Shown: positions 1 through 8,963, counted from the first letter of the stretch. The stretch is 45,095 nucleotides of DNA from Methylobacterium soli (GCF_008806385.1 NZ_VZZK01000042.1:1-45095), one strand, 5' to 3'. Numbers and translations: made by a program. Notes: generated from the sequence alone by a model not told the origin.

Positions 1-66
1 GCCGCCGAAGGAGCCGACCGGGGTGCGCGCCGCACCGACGATCACGATCTCTTCGCTGCCTGCCAT
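1..66 (-). CDS. Acetyl-CoA acetyltransferase (thiolase), 5' end only
   Basis: Only the first 22 codons are inside the window; the gene runs off the left edge. The N-terminus reads MAGSEEIVIVGAARTPVGSF, the standard opening of type II biosynthetic thiolases (PhaA/AtoB), which condense two acetyl-CoA to acetoacetyl-CoA for polyhydroxybutyrate or ethylmalonyl-CoA metabolism. A GAGG-like ribosome site lies upstream on the minus strand. It diverges from the acetate-uptake genes. The family call is good; phaA versus another thiolase cannot be decided from 22 residues. Confidence 0.75.
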   Translation of the reverse strand, partial: MAGSEEIVIVGAARTPVGSFGG

Positions 67-381
67 GTGGCATACCTCAGGAGAATGGCTCTTTGATAGT
101 GGACCTTAGGACGCCTCTTAGGAGTTTACATACAGCAGGCGGCACAGGAGGTGACTTTTGTCAGCAACACGTCACTTGCCAACTTGTGTCTATGGCTCCA
201 GTTTCATCCACAATGCTTCTGCGAGATTTTTATTTCGCATTGCAGCAATTTAGGTGCCGCGCAAAAACGGTTGATGTCTTTGGTGCTGCTGATTTTCCTA
301 ATGAGGGATGCAAGAGGAGTCGAAAAACACAGGAGCCTGTCGTGCCGATAACATGCGCTGCGCAAGGAGCTTGTTGCTTAG
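67..381. other. AT-richer intergenic region, no gene recognised
   Basis: This stretch between the thiolase start and the acs remnant is visibly richer in A and T than its surroundings. It contains a short direct repeat of CTTAGGA near 104-118. No reading frame in it looks like a known protein. It presumably holds the thiolase promoter and the junction at which acs was lost. Confidence 0.35.
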
Positions 382-570
382 GTCCGCAAGGATGTTGGGC
401 CGATCGCCTCGCCGGACCTGATCCAGTTCGCTCTGGGGCTGCCCAAGACTCGGTCGGGCAAGATCATGCGCCGGATCCTGCGCAAGATCGCCGAGAACAA
501 GTTTTCATCCCTTGGTGACACCTCGACGCTCGCCGAGCCCGCGGTGGTGGATGATTTGATCGAGAATTGA
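382..570 (+). pseudogene. acs: Acetyl-CoA synthetase (acs) 3' remnant
   Basis: After an in-frame stop at 379-381, about 62 codons match the extreme C-terminus of acetyl-CoA synthetase. The stretch includes GPIASPDLIQFA and LPKTRSGKIMRRILRK, the latter with the conserved acetylatable lysine of the ANL family. It ends with VVDDLIEN and TGA. The other roughly 590 residues are absent, and upstream DNA bears no resemblance to acs. An acs-DUF485-actP order is common in proteobacteria, so this looks like a once-complete operon whose synthetase was deleted. It cannot encode a working enzyme. Confidence 0.8.
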
Positions 571-713
571 CAAAATCGACGCTGACGGGGGCACGATGGC
601 CCAGACGCTCACATTGAGCGCCCGGCCAACCAACGCTGAGAAGAACAAGACGGATAACATTCTGTGGCTGGCGTCGAACGAGCGAGAGCCAGTCCTCACG
701 GGAGGGCAGTACC

Positions 714-1106
714 ATGAGCAGAATACCGTATCCCCAGGCCATAAATCCTGCTGAGCCTGTCGTCCACGGACAGGGATCCTTGCAGGCGGCGAATGCGCAA
801 AGCGCGTCGGAATACGACCGGATTGTCGCCAACCCAAAGTTCCAGCAGCTCGTGCACGAGCGTACGCGCTTCGGCTGGATCCTGACGGCGGTCATCCTGG
901 TCGTCTATTTCGGCTTCATCGGGCTCATTGCCTTCGATAAGGCTTTGCTCGCCACGAAGGTTGGCGGCGGCACAGCCTCGCTCGGGCTATTCCTTGGCGT
1001 CGGTGTCATTCTCATCGCCTTCGCACTCACCGGCATTTACGTCGCGCGCGCGAACAGCCGCTTCGATGTCCTCAGCGCAGATCTCAAGCGGAGCCTCGGC
1101 CAGTGA
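714..1106 (+). CDS. DUF485 inner-membrane protein (YjcH-like)
   Basis: A 130-residue protein with a soluble N-terminal half, containing a short ANPKFQQLVHERTRFGW-like segment typical of DUF485, and two membrane helices at about 52-73 and 87-107. DUF485 proteins are encoded directly before acetate/cation symporters and are thought to be accessory subunits; the exact role is unknown. The start at 714 has a GGGAGGG ribosome site 8 bases upstream. The stop overlaps the GTG start of the symporter, implying translational coupling. Confidence 0.85.
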   Translation: MSRIPYPQAINPAEPVVHGQGSLQAANAQSASEYDRIVANPKFQQLVHERTRFGWILTAVILVVYFGFIGLIAFDKALLATKVGGGTASLGLFLGVGVILIAFALTGIYVARANSRFDVLSADLKRSLGQ

Positions 1107-2797
1107 TCCGTTCCAGTTCTCTCGCCGTGCTCGGTACGGTCCTCGCCTTCCTCGCTGCCACTTCGGCATTTGCCGCCGGCCCTGATCTTGGCGCCGTCCA
1201 GCAATCAGCGACGAACTGGCCGGCCATCGGTATGTTCCTCTTCTTCGTGCTGTTCACACTCGGCATTACATACAAAGCTGCCATGGGGACTAAGTCGGCC
1301 GCGGACTTCTACGCGGCTGGCGGTGGTATCTCGGCCGGTACGAACTCGCTCGCCATCGCGGGTGACTACATGTCCGCCGCCTCGTTCCTGGGCATCTCCG
1401 GACTCGTCTACACGTCGGGCTTCGACGGGCTGATCTACTCCACGGGCTTCCTCGTCGGCTGGCCCATCGTGCTGTTCCTGATCGCCGAGCGGCTGCGCAA
1501 TCTCGGCAAATTCACCTTCGCGGACGTCGCCTCGTTCCGCCTCGACCAGACGTCGATCCGCATCATCTCGGCGACCGGCACCCTCGTGGTCGTGGCCTTC
1601 TACCTGATTGCCCAGATGGTCGGTGCGGGGAAGCTGATTCAACTCCTGTTCGGCCTGCCCTACCTCTACGCCGTCATCATCGTCGGCGTGTTGATGATCG
1701 TCTACGTCGCCTTCGGCGGCATGAAGGCGACCACCTGGGTCCAGGTGATCAAGGCCTGCCTGCTTCTCGGCGGTGCCACCTTCATGGCGGCGGCGGTGCT
1801 CTACAAGTACGGCTTCAACCCCGAGGCCCTGTTCGCCTCCGCGGTCGCGACGCATCCCAAGGGCGATGCGATCATGGCCCCGGGCGGCCTCGTCTCGAAC
1901 CCGATCGAAGCGATCTCCCTCGGCGTCGGCCTGATGTTCGGAACGGCCGGGCTGCCTCACATCCTGATGCGATTCTTTACGGTGTCGGATGCGCAGGCCG
2001 CCCGCAAGTCGGTGTTCTACGCCACCGGCCTGATCGGCTACTTCTACATCCTCACCTTCATCATCGGATTTGGTGGCATCGCCCTGCTGATGTCCGATCC
2101 AAGCTACTTCAAGCTCGGCCCTGCCGGCGCCTTTGACAAGCTGAAAGACATGATTGGCGGCACCAACATGGTGGCCGTGAACCTCGCCAACGCGGTGGGC
2201 GGCCCGTACTTCCTCGGCTTCATCTCGGCGGTTGCGTTCGCGACCATCCTCGCGGTGGTCGCCGGCCTCACCTTGGCCGGGGCCTCGGCGGTGAGCCATG
2301 ACCTCTACGCGAGCGTGATCGCGCGCGGTCGCACCAACGAGGCGTCCGAGGTGCGGCTGTCGAAGATCGCGGCCGTCGTGATCGGTATCGTGGCGATCTA
2401 TCTCGGCTACGTGTTCGAGAACCAGAACGTCGCCTTCATGGTGGGCCTCGCATTTTCGGTCGCGGCAAGCTGCAACTTCCCGGTTTTGGCGATGTCGATC
2501 CTATGGCGCGGCACCACGACCTGGGGCGCGCTCATCGGCGGCCTCGTTGGCCTGATCGCTGCCGTCGTGATGGTCGTCCTGTCGAAGGCCGTCTGGGTCA
2601 GCACCTTCGGCAATCCCACGGCAATCTTCCCCTACGACAACCCCGCTCTGTTCTCGATGCCGCTTGCCTTCCTGACGATCTATGCGGTGTCGAAGATGGA
2701 CCGCTCGCGTCGAGCTCAGCGCGAACGCGCTTTGTTCGATGAGCAGTTCGTGCGCTCAGAGACCGGCATCGGAGCTGCCGGCGCTCACGCCCACTAA
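1103..2797 (+). CDS. actP: Cation/acetate symporter ActP
   Basis: A 564-residue sodium:solute symporter (SSS family). It opens with a signal-like hydrophobic segment ending AATSAFAAGP, followed by about 13 membrane helices. The segment SAADFYAAGGGISAGTN and the AGDYMSAASFLG motif are typical of ActP, which imports acetate and other short monocarboxylates with a cation. GTG start codon, overlapping the DUF485 stop by 4 bases. Length matches the family (about 550-580). The gene appears intact although acs upstream is reduced to a fragment, so imported acetate must be activated by an enzyme encoded elsewhere. Confidence 0.92.
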   Translation: MIRSSSLAVLGTVLAFLAATSAFAAGPDLGAVQQSATNWPAIGMFLFFVLFTLGITYKAAMGTKSAADFYAAGGGISAGTNSLAIAGDYMSAASFLGISGLVYTSGFDGLIYSTGFLVGWPIVLFLIAERLRNLGKFTFADVASFRLDQTSIRIISATGTLVVVAFYLIAQMVGAGKLIQLLFGLPYLYAVIIVGVLMIVYVAFGGMKATTWVQVIKACLLLGGATFMAAAVLYKYGFNPEALFASAVATHPKGDAIMAPGGLVSNPIEAISLGVGLMFGTAGLPHILMRFFTVSDAQAARKSVFYATGLIGYFYILTFIIGFGGIALLMSDPSYFKLGPAGAFDKLKDMIGGTNMVAVNLANAVGGPYFLGFISAVAFATILAVVAGLTLAGASAVSHDLYASVIARGRTNEASEVRLSKIAAVVIGIVAIYLGYVFENQNVAFMVGLAFSVAASCNFPVLAMSILWRGTTTWGALIGGLVGLIAAVVMVVLSKAVWVSTFGNPTAIFPYDNPALFSMPLAFLTIYAVSKMDRSRRAQRERALFDEQFVRSETGIGAAGAHAH

Positions 2798-2804
2798 AAG
2801 CAAC

Positions 2805-2830
2805 GCCGCGCTCTCCTAGGAGAGTGCGGC
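2805..2830 (+). terminator. Hairpin after actP
   Basis: GCCGCGCTCTC and GAGAGTGCGGC form an 11-bp stem with one G-T pair and a 4-base loop, starting 8 bases after the actP stop. There is no clear T-run after it, so it may be a weak or Rho-assisted terminator or an mRNA-stabilising hairpin. Confidence 0.55.
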
Positions 2831-2899
2831 GCTGGATGACCAGGCATTGCAGCACCACCCGCCTGCCCGATGCCGCGGATGCCAAACCTCGAGCGATTG

Positions 2900-3481
2900 A
2901 TGCGCCTGATCCTTCTCGGTCCTCCTGGAGCTGGTAAGGGCAAGCAAACCGCACGCATCATCGAGCGGTTGGGCATTCCCCAACTCTCCACTGGCGACAT
3001 GCTCCGGTCTGCCGTGGCTGCCTCGTCGCCGATTGGCCTGCAAGCCAAAGCGATGATGGAGCGCGGTGAACTCGTATCCGACGAGATCGTGCTGAACCTT
3101 GTGGCCGCTCGAATCCAGCAGCCCGGTGCGCAACGAGGCTTCATTCTGGACGGCTTTCCGCGCACGGTCGCGCAGGCCGAAGCTCTCGATGCCATGTTGG
3201 AAGAGGAGGGTCTCGCCCTCGATGCTGTTCTCGAGCTGCAGGTCGACCTGAATGCCTTGATCGAGCGGATGGCCAATCGTGCCGCTGAAACACGCGCCAG
3301 GGGCGAGCCTGTCCGCTCCGATGACAACCCAGATGCCTTCAGAACACGGCTGGAGGCATGTGGAAAGCAAACGCTTCCTTTGTCGGCGTACTATGCAGAA
3401 AGAGGACTTCTACGATCTGTAGACGGGATGCGTAGCATCGGTGAGGTGTCACGAGAAACTATGTCTGCGCTAAATCTCTAA
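2900..3481 (+). CDS. Adenylate kinase-like nucleoside monophosphate kinase
   Basis: A 193-residue protein with the adenylate kinase layout. It has an N-terminal P-loop (LLGPPGAGKGKQ, residues 5-16), the NMP-binding LSTGDMLRSAV, and the ILDGFPRTVAQAE segment. A short-lid C-terminal half has an arginine-rich stretch, without the zinc cysteines of long-lid enzymes. It converts AMP plus ATP to 2 ADP. This would help acetate use, because acetyl-CoA synthetase releases AMP, and a pyrophosphatase gene follows. The start at 2900 is preferred over 2870 because the P-loop normally lies within 10 residues of the start. Oddity: the usual Thr after GKG is Lys. It is probably an accessory paralogue of the housekeeping adk. 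Confidence 0.8.
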   Translation: MRLILLGPPGAGKGKQTARIIERLGIPQLSTGDMLRSAVAASSPIGLQAKAMMERGELVSDEIVLNLVAARIQQPGAQRGFILDGFPRTVAQAEALDAMLEEEGLALDAVLELQVDLNALIERMANRAAETRARGEPVRSDDNPDAFRTRLEACGKQTLPLSAYYAERGLLRSVDGMRSIGEVSRETMSALNL

Positions 3482-3922
3482 TGGTAATTGCCATCGGCCG
3501 TGGCTTGCGCCGAATCTTCGCGTGCCCTGTAGTGACACGTCCCAGAAGCATCTGTGAGGGAACACAACGCTAAGGCGGCCTTTATGCTCAACGCACGAAA
3601 ATGCCACCCGAACAAAACTCGGAGGTCGACCTTCACGGCGTGCGGGGGGGGGCTTGCCTGCTCCCGCAGAACGGAGCGGCGCTGCATCGTGGGCCAGCAT
3701 AGGTCACTCGTGTGATGCTGTGGTGCGTTGCTGGGAGCAACTTCAGGCGCTGTGTTCAGCTGGCTTACTCGAGGCTGATTGACGTTCACCGGATGAACCC
3801 TGAGATATGATTGTAACAGGGGCAGCTCGTGAATGCTGCGCTGCAATAGATAAGCTCGAAATCAAGCAACCTGGAACTGGCGCCGAGTGACGCAGATACC
3901 CCAAGACCTGGGGGACTGACAG
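3482..3922. other. Intergenic region with G9 tract
   Basis: No gene is recognisable in these 440 bases. It contains an uninterrupted run of nine G at 3644-3652, of the kind prone to slippage, and presumably the ppa promoter. Longer open frames here lack coding character. Confidence 0.4.
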
Positions 3923-4459
3923 ATGCTCATCGACGCCATCTCGATCGGCAAGAATCCGCCGCATGACGTCAACGTCGTCATCGAGGTTCCGCTCGGCGGC
4001 GAACCGATCAAGTACGAGATGGACAAGGAATCGGGCGCCCTCGTGGTCGACCGCTTCCTCTACACGGCGATGCATTATCCGGGCAATTACGGCTTCATCC
4101 CCCACACCCTCTCGGGCGACGGCGACCCCTGCGACGTGCTCGTGGCCAATACCCGGGCGGTGGCGCCCGGGGCGATCATGAGCGTGCGGCCCGTGGGCGT
4201 TCTCGTGATGGAGGACAATGCCGGCGAGGACGAGAAGATCATCGCGGTCCCGTCCCGCCACCTGACGATGCGCTACGACCGCGTCGAGAATTACACCGAC
4301 CTGCCCGACATCACCCTGAGCCAGATCCAGCACTTCTTCGAGCACTACAAGGACCTGGAGCCCGGCAAGTGGGTCAAGGTCGTGCGCTGGGGCGACAAGG
4401 CCGAGGCGCAGCGCCTGATCCTCGAGGGCGTCGAGCGAGCCAAAAGCCAGAAGGCTTGA
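3923..4459 (+). CDS. ppa: Inorganic pyrophosphatase
   Basis: A 178-residue family I soluble pyrophosphatase. The metal and substrate motifs are all present: IEVPLGGEPIKYEMDKESG near the N-terminus, FLYTAMHYPGNYGFIPHTL, and the signature DGDPCDVLV with its catalytic aspartates. It hydrolyses pyrophosphate to phosphate in the cytoplasm and so pulls acyl-CoA synthetase, polymerase and similar reactions forward. Length is normal for the bacterial hexameric enzyme. A GGGGGA ribosome site precedes the ATG. Confidence 0.95.
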   Translation: MLIDAISIGKNPPHDVNVVIEVPLGGEPIKYEMDKESGALVVDRFLYTAMHYPGNYGFIPHTLSGDGDPCDVLVANTRAVAPGAIMSVRPVGVLVMEDNAGEDEKIIAVPSRHLTMRYDRVENYTDLPDITLSQIQHFFEHYKDLEPGKWVKVVRWGDKAEAQRLILEGVERAKSQKA

Positions 4460-4555
4460 GGGAGGCGCGACGCAGACCTCTCTGACACACCACCTATAAA
4501 GTGATGGCGGGACAAACTCCGGCCGTTTTCGGTCGCGTTACATTCGACACACAGT

Positions 4556-4705
4556 TCACAAACCTGAGGAAAGTGCATCCGTCTTCTTCGGGTTCGGCAT
4601 TGAGTACGAGGGCTCGCATTCTGGCTGCCCCTCGTCTGGTCGGCGCTTAGGGCGCTCGGGGTCGCCATGTACGTCGTCCGATTTCACCCCATCATTGTCA
4701 GCCAT
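4556..4705 (-). CDS. Small hydrophilic hypothetical protein (49 aa)
   Basis: A 49-residue, charged, proline-rich protein starting MADNDGVKSDDVHGDPERP. It is supported mainly by a strong GGAGG ribosome site 5 bases before the ATG and by composition unlike the noncoding frames around it. No family is recognised. It has no membrane segment and no cysteine pattern. It lies between ppa and the exonuclease gene and could be stress-related or spurious. Confidence 0.45.
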   Translation of the reverse strand: MADNDGVKSDDVHGDPERPKRRPDEGQPECEPSYSMPNPKKTDALSSGL

Positions 4706-4943
4706 TCCGTCCTCCGAAGCAGGGTCAGTAGAACGGGTGTCACCATGCTGCGTTCGGCTGACCTCCCGATGCATGCGGTCGTCGGCAGCACTCGCATCGC
4801 TCTCTCTGCCTCGTCGTCACCCGCCCATACCGCCCCTTCGGGCCGAAGCGCTGAAGACGTGGCGGGGCTGCAACTCCAGCTGACAGCAGCCGGTGGCCCT
4901 CTCGCCTGCGGCCAAGTTCAGCAGCGTGACGATGCCTTGAGGG

Positions 4944-5615
4944 TTAAGCGCCGATCCCGAGATTGCCCACCGCGCCAGCACGGCTACGTGCGATGCGCAC
5001 GCCGCGTTTCAGCATATCGTGCAACTGCACGTAGGCCATGGCAGTCATCAACGCATCATTGAAGGCATCGTGCTGAGCGAGTGGCGGGATCTTGAGATCC
5101 TGCAGCATGCTCGCGAAACTCAGGTCGATCATAAGATGATCCGGCGCACCCTTGTATTTGCACTCGTAGTACAGCGACGAGACGTCGATGCGTTGATTGG
5201 GCAGATGGATCTCCAGTAATCGCATCAGGTATCGATCGATCATCCTGACATCGAAGTCGGTGTAGTACCCGACGATCGGCCTGCTCCCGATGAAGTGCAG
5301 CAGGTCAGGCAGGATCTCGCGCATCGGCCGCCCGTTCTGAAGGTCTGCGTCCAAGATCCGATGGACCTTGATGGCGTCGGGATGCGACTTCCGCCTCCTT
5401 TGCGCAACGGCCTCAAAGCGCTGGCTCGTCAAGATCCGTTCTCCTCGGATCCGAATGGCCGCAATCGTGATGATCTCGTCCTTGCGCGGGTTGAGCCCCG
5501 TTGTCTCGCAATCAAGAGCGACGACCTCGTCCGGTGGCCCAGGCTCAAACAGGAAGGTAAAACGCCGATCGGCCAATCTCGCCCGGTCGAGCACACGCTG
5601 CAGTCGGCGCAGCAT
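4944..5615 (-). CDS. 3'-5' exonuclease, DnaQ/RNase T fold (DEDDh)
   Basis: A 223-residue exonuclease with the DEDDh active-site pattern: ALDCETTGLNP (Exo I, D and E), GYYTDFDVRMIDRYL (Exo II) and HDAFNDALMTA (Exo III, H and D). It resembles the DNA polymerase III epsilon family but has no polymerase-binding tail. The start at 5615, 2 bases after the stop of the upstream gene, is preferred over an ATG at 5645 inside that gene. It forms a two-gene operon with the DUF294 protein. That pair occurs next to acetate-type symporters in other proteobacteria, but its function there is unknown. Confidence 0.85.
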   Translation of the reverse strand: MLRRLQRVLDRARLADRRFTFLFEPGPPDEVVALDCETTGLNPRKDEIITIAAIRIRGERILTSQRFEAVAQRRRKSHPDAIKVHRILDADLQNGRPMREILPDLLHFIGSRPIVGYYTDFDVRMIDRYLMRLLEIHLPNQRIDVSSLYYECKYKGAPDHLMIDLSFASMLQDLKIPPLAQHDAFNDALMTAMAYVQLHDMLKRGVRIARSRAGAVGNLGIGA

Positions 5616-5616
5616 G

Positions 5617-7431
5617 TCAGAAGCTTCCGAGGTTGTAGCGCACACGGATCAGTTCACGGAAGCGGCGGACGATGCGCAGAGCGTCGCGCAGCATGTCGCG
5701 ATCGACGGTCGTCATGGCACCGACATCTACAATCGAATCGGCATTGACGATGCCGCGCCGCCCCGCCTCAAGCTGTGCGCTAAGCCTCAAGTTCATGAAG
5801 ATCAGAAGCGAGCTCGTGATCTCCTTACCGAACTTGTCATCGACGGCGCCCCGCGCGATCAGCGCCTGAACGCGTTTAGTCGTCGATCCGGCCAAGGTAT
5901 CGTGCTCGAGCGACAGCACCCGCACCCCATGAACTAACGGGAAGGTGCCCTCGCGCTTCAGGTCGATCCGATTCTGCCGCAAGCCGATCGTGGCAAAGAC
6001 AGTGCCGAGCACCCCGATGTCACTTGTGGGGAACAGCTCAATGAGCTTCGCAACTTGCGCCAGCAGTCGCGTCTCGCCCCGGAGCATCGCGATCAGAGCG
6101 TCCTTTGCCCGGAGTAGTACACTAGCATCGCCGGCCACGGCGGTTGCATCTGCGAAGATCGACAGGTTCATGGCTGCGTCACCATCGGCCGCTTGGACCC
6201 AGGTCCGGAGCTGCGCGACAAAGCCATCGAGGGGCTGCGACCACACAGGATTGCGCACCATGAGGTTGCCGGGGCAGAGCGGGAAGCCGAACGCCTCCAA
6301 AGCCTGTGAGAAAGCGCTGCGAAACGCCTTGAGGTCAGCCTCTGGTACGGCGTGGGAGAGGAGCAGCCCGTTGTCCTGATCAGTACGAACGGTCTGCTCT
6401 CCGCGTCCCTCTGATCCCATCAGCATAAGGCAGCCGGCCTCGCGGATAGAGGGTGGCGCCACGATCTCGAACAGCTTGGCATGAAGTCGATTGTTCAGGT
6501 CGGAGATGATGTCGCCGATCGCGTCGATCCGTACGCCCTGGCGGTGTAGCCGCTCCACCTGTTCCTGGATGTTGCGCGCCGCCTCGGATAGCTCTGCGAT
6601 GGAAGTTGCGCGCGCAATGCGCCCCGGAATGAGCTGCGAATTTCCGGCAAACAGCCCAAGGATGTCGAGGTCGCGCAGCAGCCCAACGTAGCGGCCCTCT
6701 GCCTTAACGGCGATCCGGCGCTTGTTAAACCGCGTCATGATCAGCAAGGCGCCCACCAGCAGGTCATCGGCGTCGATCGCGACCACATCGAACTGGGCGA
6801 TTTCGCGCACGGGTGTGTCAAGAGGTAGGCGCTGAATGATGCTGGCTCGGGTCAGCTTCAGGCCAGTCACGACCCCGATTCGGCCATCATCGTCCACGTA
6901 GACGGCGTCGATGTCGGCCTCAAGCATCGCGTGGGCCGCTTGCTCGAGTGTGTCGCTAGCCTTCACGAAGACGGCGGCGCCGTAGCGAACGTTGCGGATG
7001 CGGGTGCTGAGCACCGAATCCATGCCACGCGAGTCACGCGGCGCGAAGAGAGCATCGAGCTTCTGCGAGAGCTCGGCGTAGAAGAAGGCCGCGAAGCCCT
7101 GGTTCCGGTGAACCAACGCGAGGATGTGATCGCGGGGTAGCAGGAAACAGAGGGTCTCCTCGGCCGCGACGAAGTCTTCGCCCGCCTCGTTGTGGACGAC
7201 CGCGCGTGCATCGAAGGTGTCGCCTGGCCCGAGCACCGCGTGCAGCGAGGCTCCTTCGCGAGCTTCCACCATTCCCTTGATCAGGACATGCAGGACCTCG
7301 GATGGTTGTCCTTGGCTGACGATGGTCTGGCCAGGCCGGAAGTACCCGATATCGACGCACCGCTTCAGCGCTTCAGCCTCATCATGGGTAAGCCGGTCGA
7401 AGGGTGGGCTCAGGATGTCGAAGCTCTGCAT
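5617..7431 (-). CDS. cNMP-binding/CBS/DUF294 nucleotidyltransferase-like signalling protein
   Basis: A 604-residue multidomain protein. Residues about 10-130 form a cyclic-nucleotide-binding fold, about 145-265 are paired CBS domains, and about 300-450 are a DUF294 nucleotidyltransferase-like domain with MLMGSEGRGEQTVRTDQDNG, which carries the G-S...R and D-x-D residues of the GlnD/GlnE fold. The DUF294 C-terminal domain follows. It probably senses nucleotides and modifies or regulates a partner; the natural target is unknown. AGGTGAAAC precedes the ATG as a ribosome site. It overlaps or abuts the exonuclease gene and lies near actP, suggesting a role in acetate-transport or energy-state signalling (inference). 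Confidence 0.85.
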   Translation of the reverse strand: MQSFDILSPPFDRLTHDEAEALKRCVDIGYFRPGQTIVSQGQPSEVLHVLIKGMVEAREGASLHAVLGPGDTFDARAVVHNEAGEDFVAAEETLCFLLPRDHILALVHRNQGFAAFFYAELSQKLDALFAPRDSRGMDSVLSTRIRNVRYGAAVFVKASDTLEQAAHAMLEADIDAVYVDDDGRIGVVTGLKLTRASIIQRLPLDTPVREIAQFDVVAIDADDLLVGALLIMTRFNKRRIAVKAEGRYVGLLRDLDILGLFAGNSQLIPGRIARATSIAELSEAARNIQEQVERLHRQGVRIDAIGDIISDLNNRLHAKLFEIVAPPSIREAGCLMLMGSEGRGEQTVRTDQDNGLLLSHAVPEADLKAFRSAFSQALEAFGFPLCPGNLMVRNPVWSQPLDGFVAQLRTWVQAADGDAAMNLSIFADATAVAGDASVLLRAKDALIAMLRGETRLLAQVAKLIELFPTSDIGVLGTVFATIGLRQNRIDLKREGTFPLVHGVRVLSLEHDTLAGSTTKRVQALIARGAVDDKFGKEITSSLLIFMNLRLSAQLEAGRRGIVNADSIVDVGAMTTVDRDMLRDALRIVRRFRELIRVRYNLGSF

Positions 7432-7856
7432 GTTTCACCTGCACCGCATCAGTCAGAGATAGTATTGGCGCTAACAAAAACCCGCTAGCCAATAGCTTGT
7501 CTGGTGCGTTCCTGCGAGCTACTGCCAGACCGCGGTCCCGGCCCACGTCTACTGACAGTCGAGGCAGTCCACTACGCTCTGGACCATCGCAGACGAGCCG
7601 ACCGAACCTTTATGCATCGGCGTAGGCTTTGAACTCTCGCGGCTCACGATAATCCACCCACAGGGGCACGATGTGCCGATGGACATCATCACTGAGGGAC
7701 ACAGCAGCGGGGCTCCGTAACATTCAGGCGGAGAACGGGGTAGCGTGCGTGGACGAGGTGTAACTTCCACGACCGCTGCGGTGGGATTAGGGTGGCCATC
7801 GGGGTCAGCGGCTAAGATGGAGTTTGCGGACTTCAACCCGAGCCGAGAGAACCCCG
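7432..7856. other. Intergenic region, no gene recognised
   Basis: No supportable gene was found. The stretch leads into the IS256 stub and probably includes remnants of that element's left end together with the promoter of the DUF294 gene. Confidence 0.3.
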
Positions 7857-7958
7857 ATGACCGACGACAGAGTGGCACTGATCGAGGCGCTGCAGAAGGC
7901 CAACGACGGAAACTTCCTGCGCGCGATCGCCGAGACGGTCCTGCAGATCCTGATGTAG
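7857..7958 (+). pseudogene. IS256-family transposase N-terminal stub
   Basis: Thirty-three codons beginning MTDDRVALIEALQKANDGNF and continuing LRAIAETVLQILM match the opening of IS256-type (mutator) transposases. A TAG then stands where that family continues with an acidic EADV-like segment. The downstream DNA does not restore the frame. This is a dead fragment marking an old insertion. Confidence 0.65.
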
Positions 7959-8468
7959 GCCAACGGTGTCCGGCCGGTTTTCCGGCACACAGCCTCCGCT
8001 GCCTGACGCATATCTTCCACCAACGATCCCGAACAAGAAAGTTCGGCATCTCTGCTGCCACCACTACCGTTGTTGTCTCTGTCGGCATCGTCCACCTCTG
8101 CTGCAGGCAGCGTCCGCAAACGAGGTGTTTCACTCAACTCTGGGGCGCAGGACAACGTACCTGTTCGTCTCGGACGAGGAGTGAGGCCTTTTCACCGAGC
8201 CAGACAAACAGAAGGCCCACCGGATGGCAGGGCTCAAGGAAGTCTCATTGGGGAAATGCACGACCTCCGGGGAGGCAGGCTGTACCCAGCGGCAACCCCC
8301 CGGCATTCCGACCGATCCCCCAATACCCTCTGCGGCCCGTCCGGTTTGCTCGTGGCTGGTCCTGTGTGTTCGGCCAAGGGATAAAAACTAAGCCGGGCCA
8401 TAGCTCCTGCCCTGGGTCAGCCCAAGGGTCAGCCGGAGCCTTCCATGTCTCGGAGCGCTAACTGGGCG
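7959..8468. other. Degenerate region, no gene recognised
   Basis: About 500 bases without a convincing reading frame. Long open frames on both strands have arginine- and proline-rich translations typical of GC-rich noncoding DNA. It may contain further transposon debris. Confidence 0.3.
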
Positions 8469-8693
8469 TCATTCGCTAATCCCAGTGAAGGCCGCTGAGA
8501 GGTCGATGACTCTCGGCTCAGCGACTGCTCTCTGCAAGCTCCACTCAAGAGCGAGCACCATAGCTGCGGCGTAGAGCATGACCATGAGCAAGCCGGTGAT
8601 CCGCTCAGCGTGTCGTCGCTGTGCATGAATGAGAGCGCAGCCCATCGTGAAGGTCGCTGCTTCGATTGCCGGTATAGACAAGGCCATGCTCAT
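8469..8693 (-). CDS. Small membrane hypothetical protein (74 aa)
   Basis: A 74-residue protein with two hydrophobic stretches, at about 3-20 and 32-50 (ITGLLMVMLYAAAMVLALEW). A GGAGAAGG-type ribosome site sits just upstream of the ATG. No family is recognised. Its position beside transposon debris makes it either a small island gene or a chance frame. Confidence 0.4.
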   Translation of the reverse strand: MSMALSIPAIEAATFTMGCALIHAQRRHAERITGLLMVMLYAAAMVLALEWSLQRAVAEPRVIDLSAAFTGISE

Positions 8694-8963
8694 CTACCTT
8701 CTCCCGATGCAAAGGAAGGCAAACTAGGGGAGGCACTTCCTTCAACACCCTCGCCAGCTCTGAGCCAAAGAGAAGCCCCACCGAAGGATCGGCAGGTCGT
8801 AAGGCTGAGGTGGGAACCCTTAGTCTCCCCCTTGGTGCTGACCTCGGCAAGCGTCTGAGCGAGCCCGTACCTGCCGCCCGGATAATGGATGGCGTCGTAG
8901 TAGCCTGTGGTTGGCCTCAGGCCGGTGGTTAGATTACCCGATCCTCTGAAGTGAACTGATGCG

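Noticed and set aside
1205..2299. Long minus-strand open frame antisense to actP
   Set aside because: The translation is Asp/Arg/His-rich shadow sequence typical of GC-rich DNA opposite a real gene; actP motifs on the plus strand are unambiguous.
7745..8461. 238-codon plus-strand frame
   Set aside because: Arg/Pro-rich translation with no fold pattern. It covers an IS256 stub in another frame, so it cannot be the real reading.
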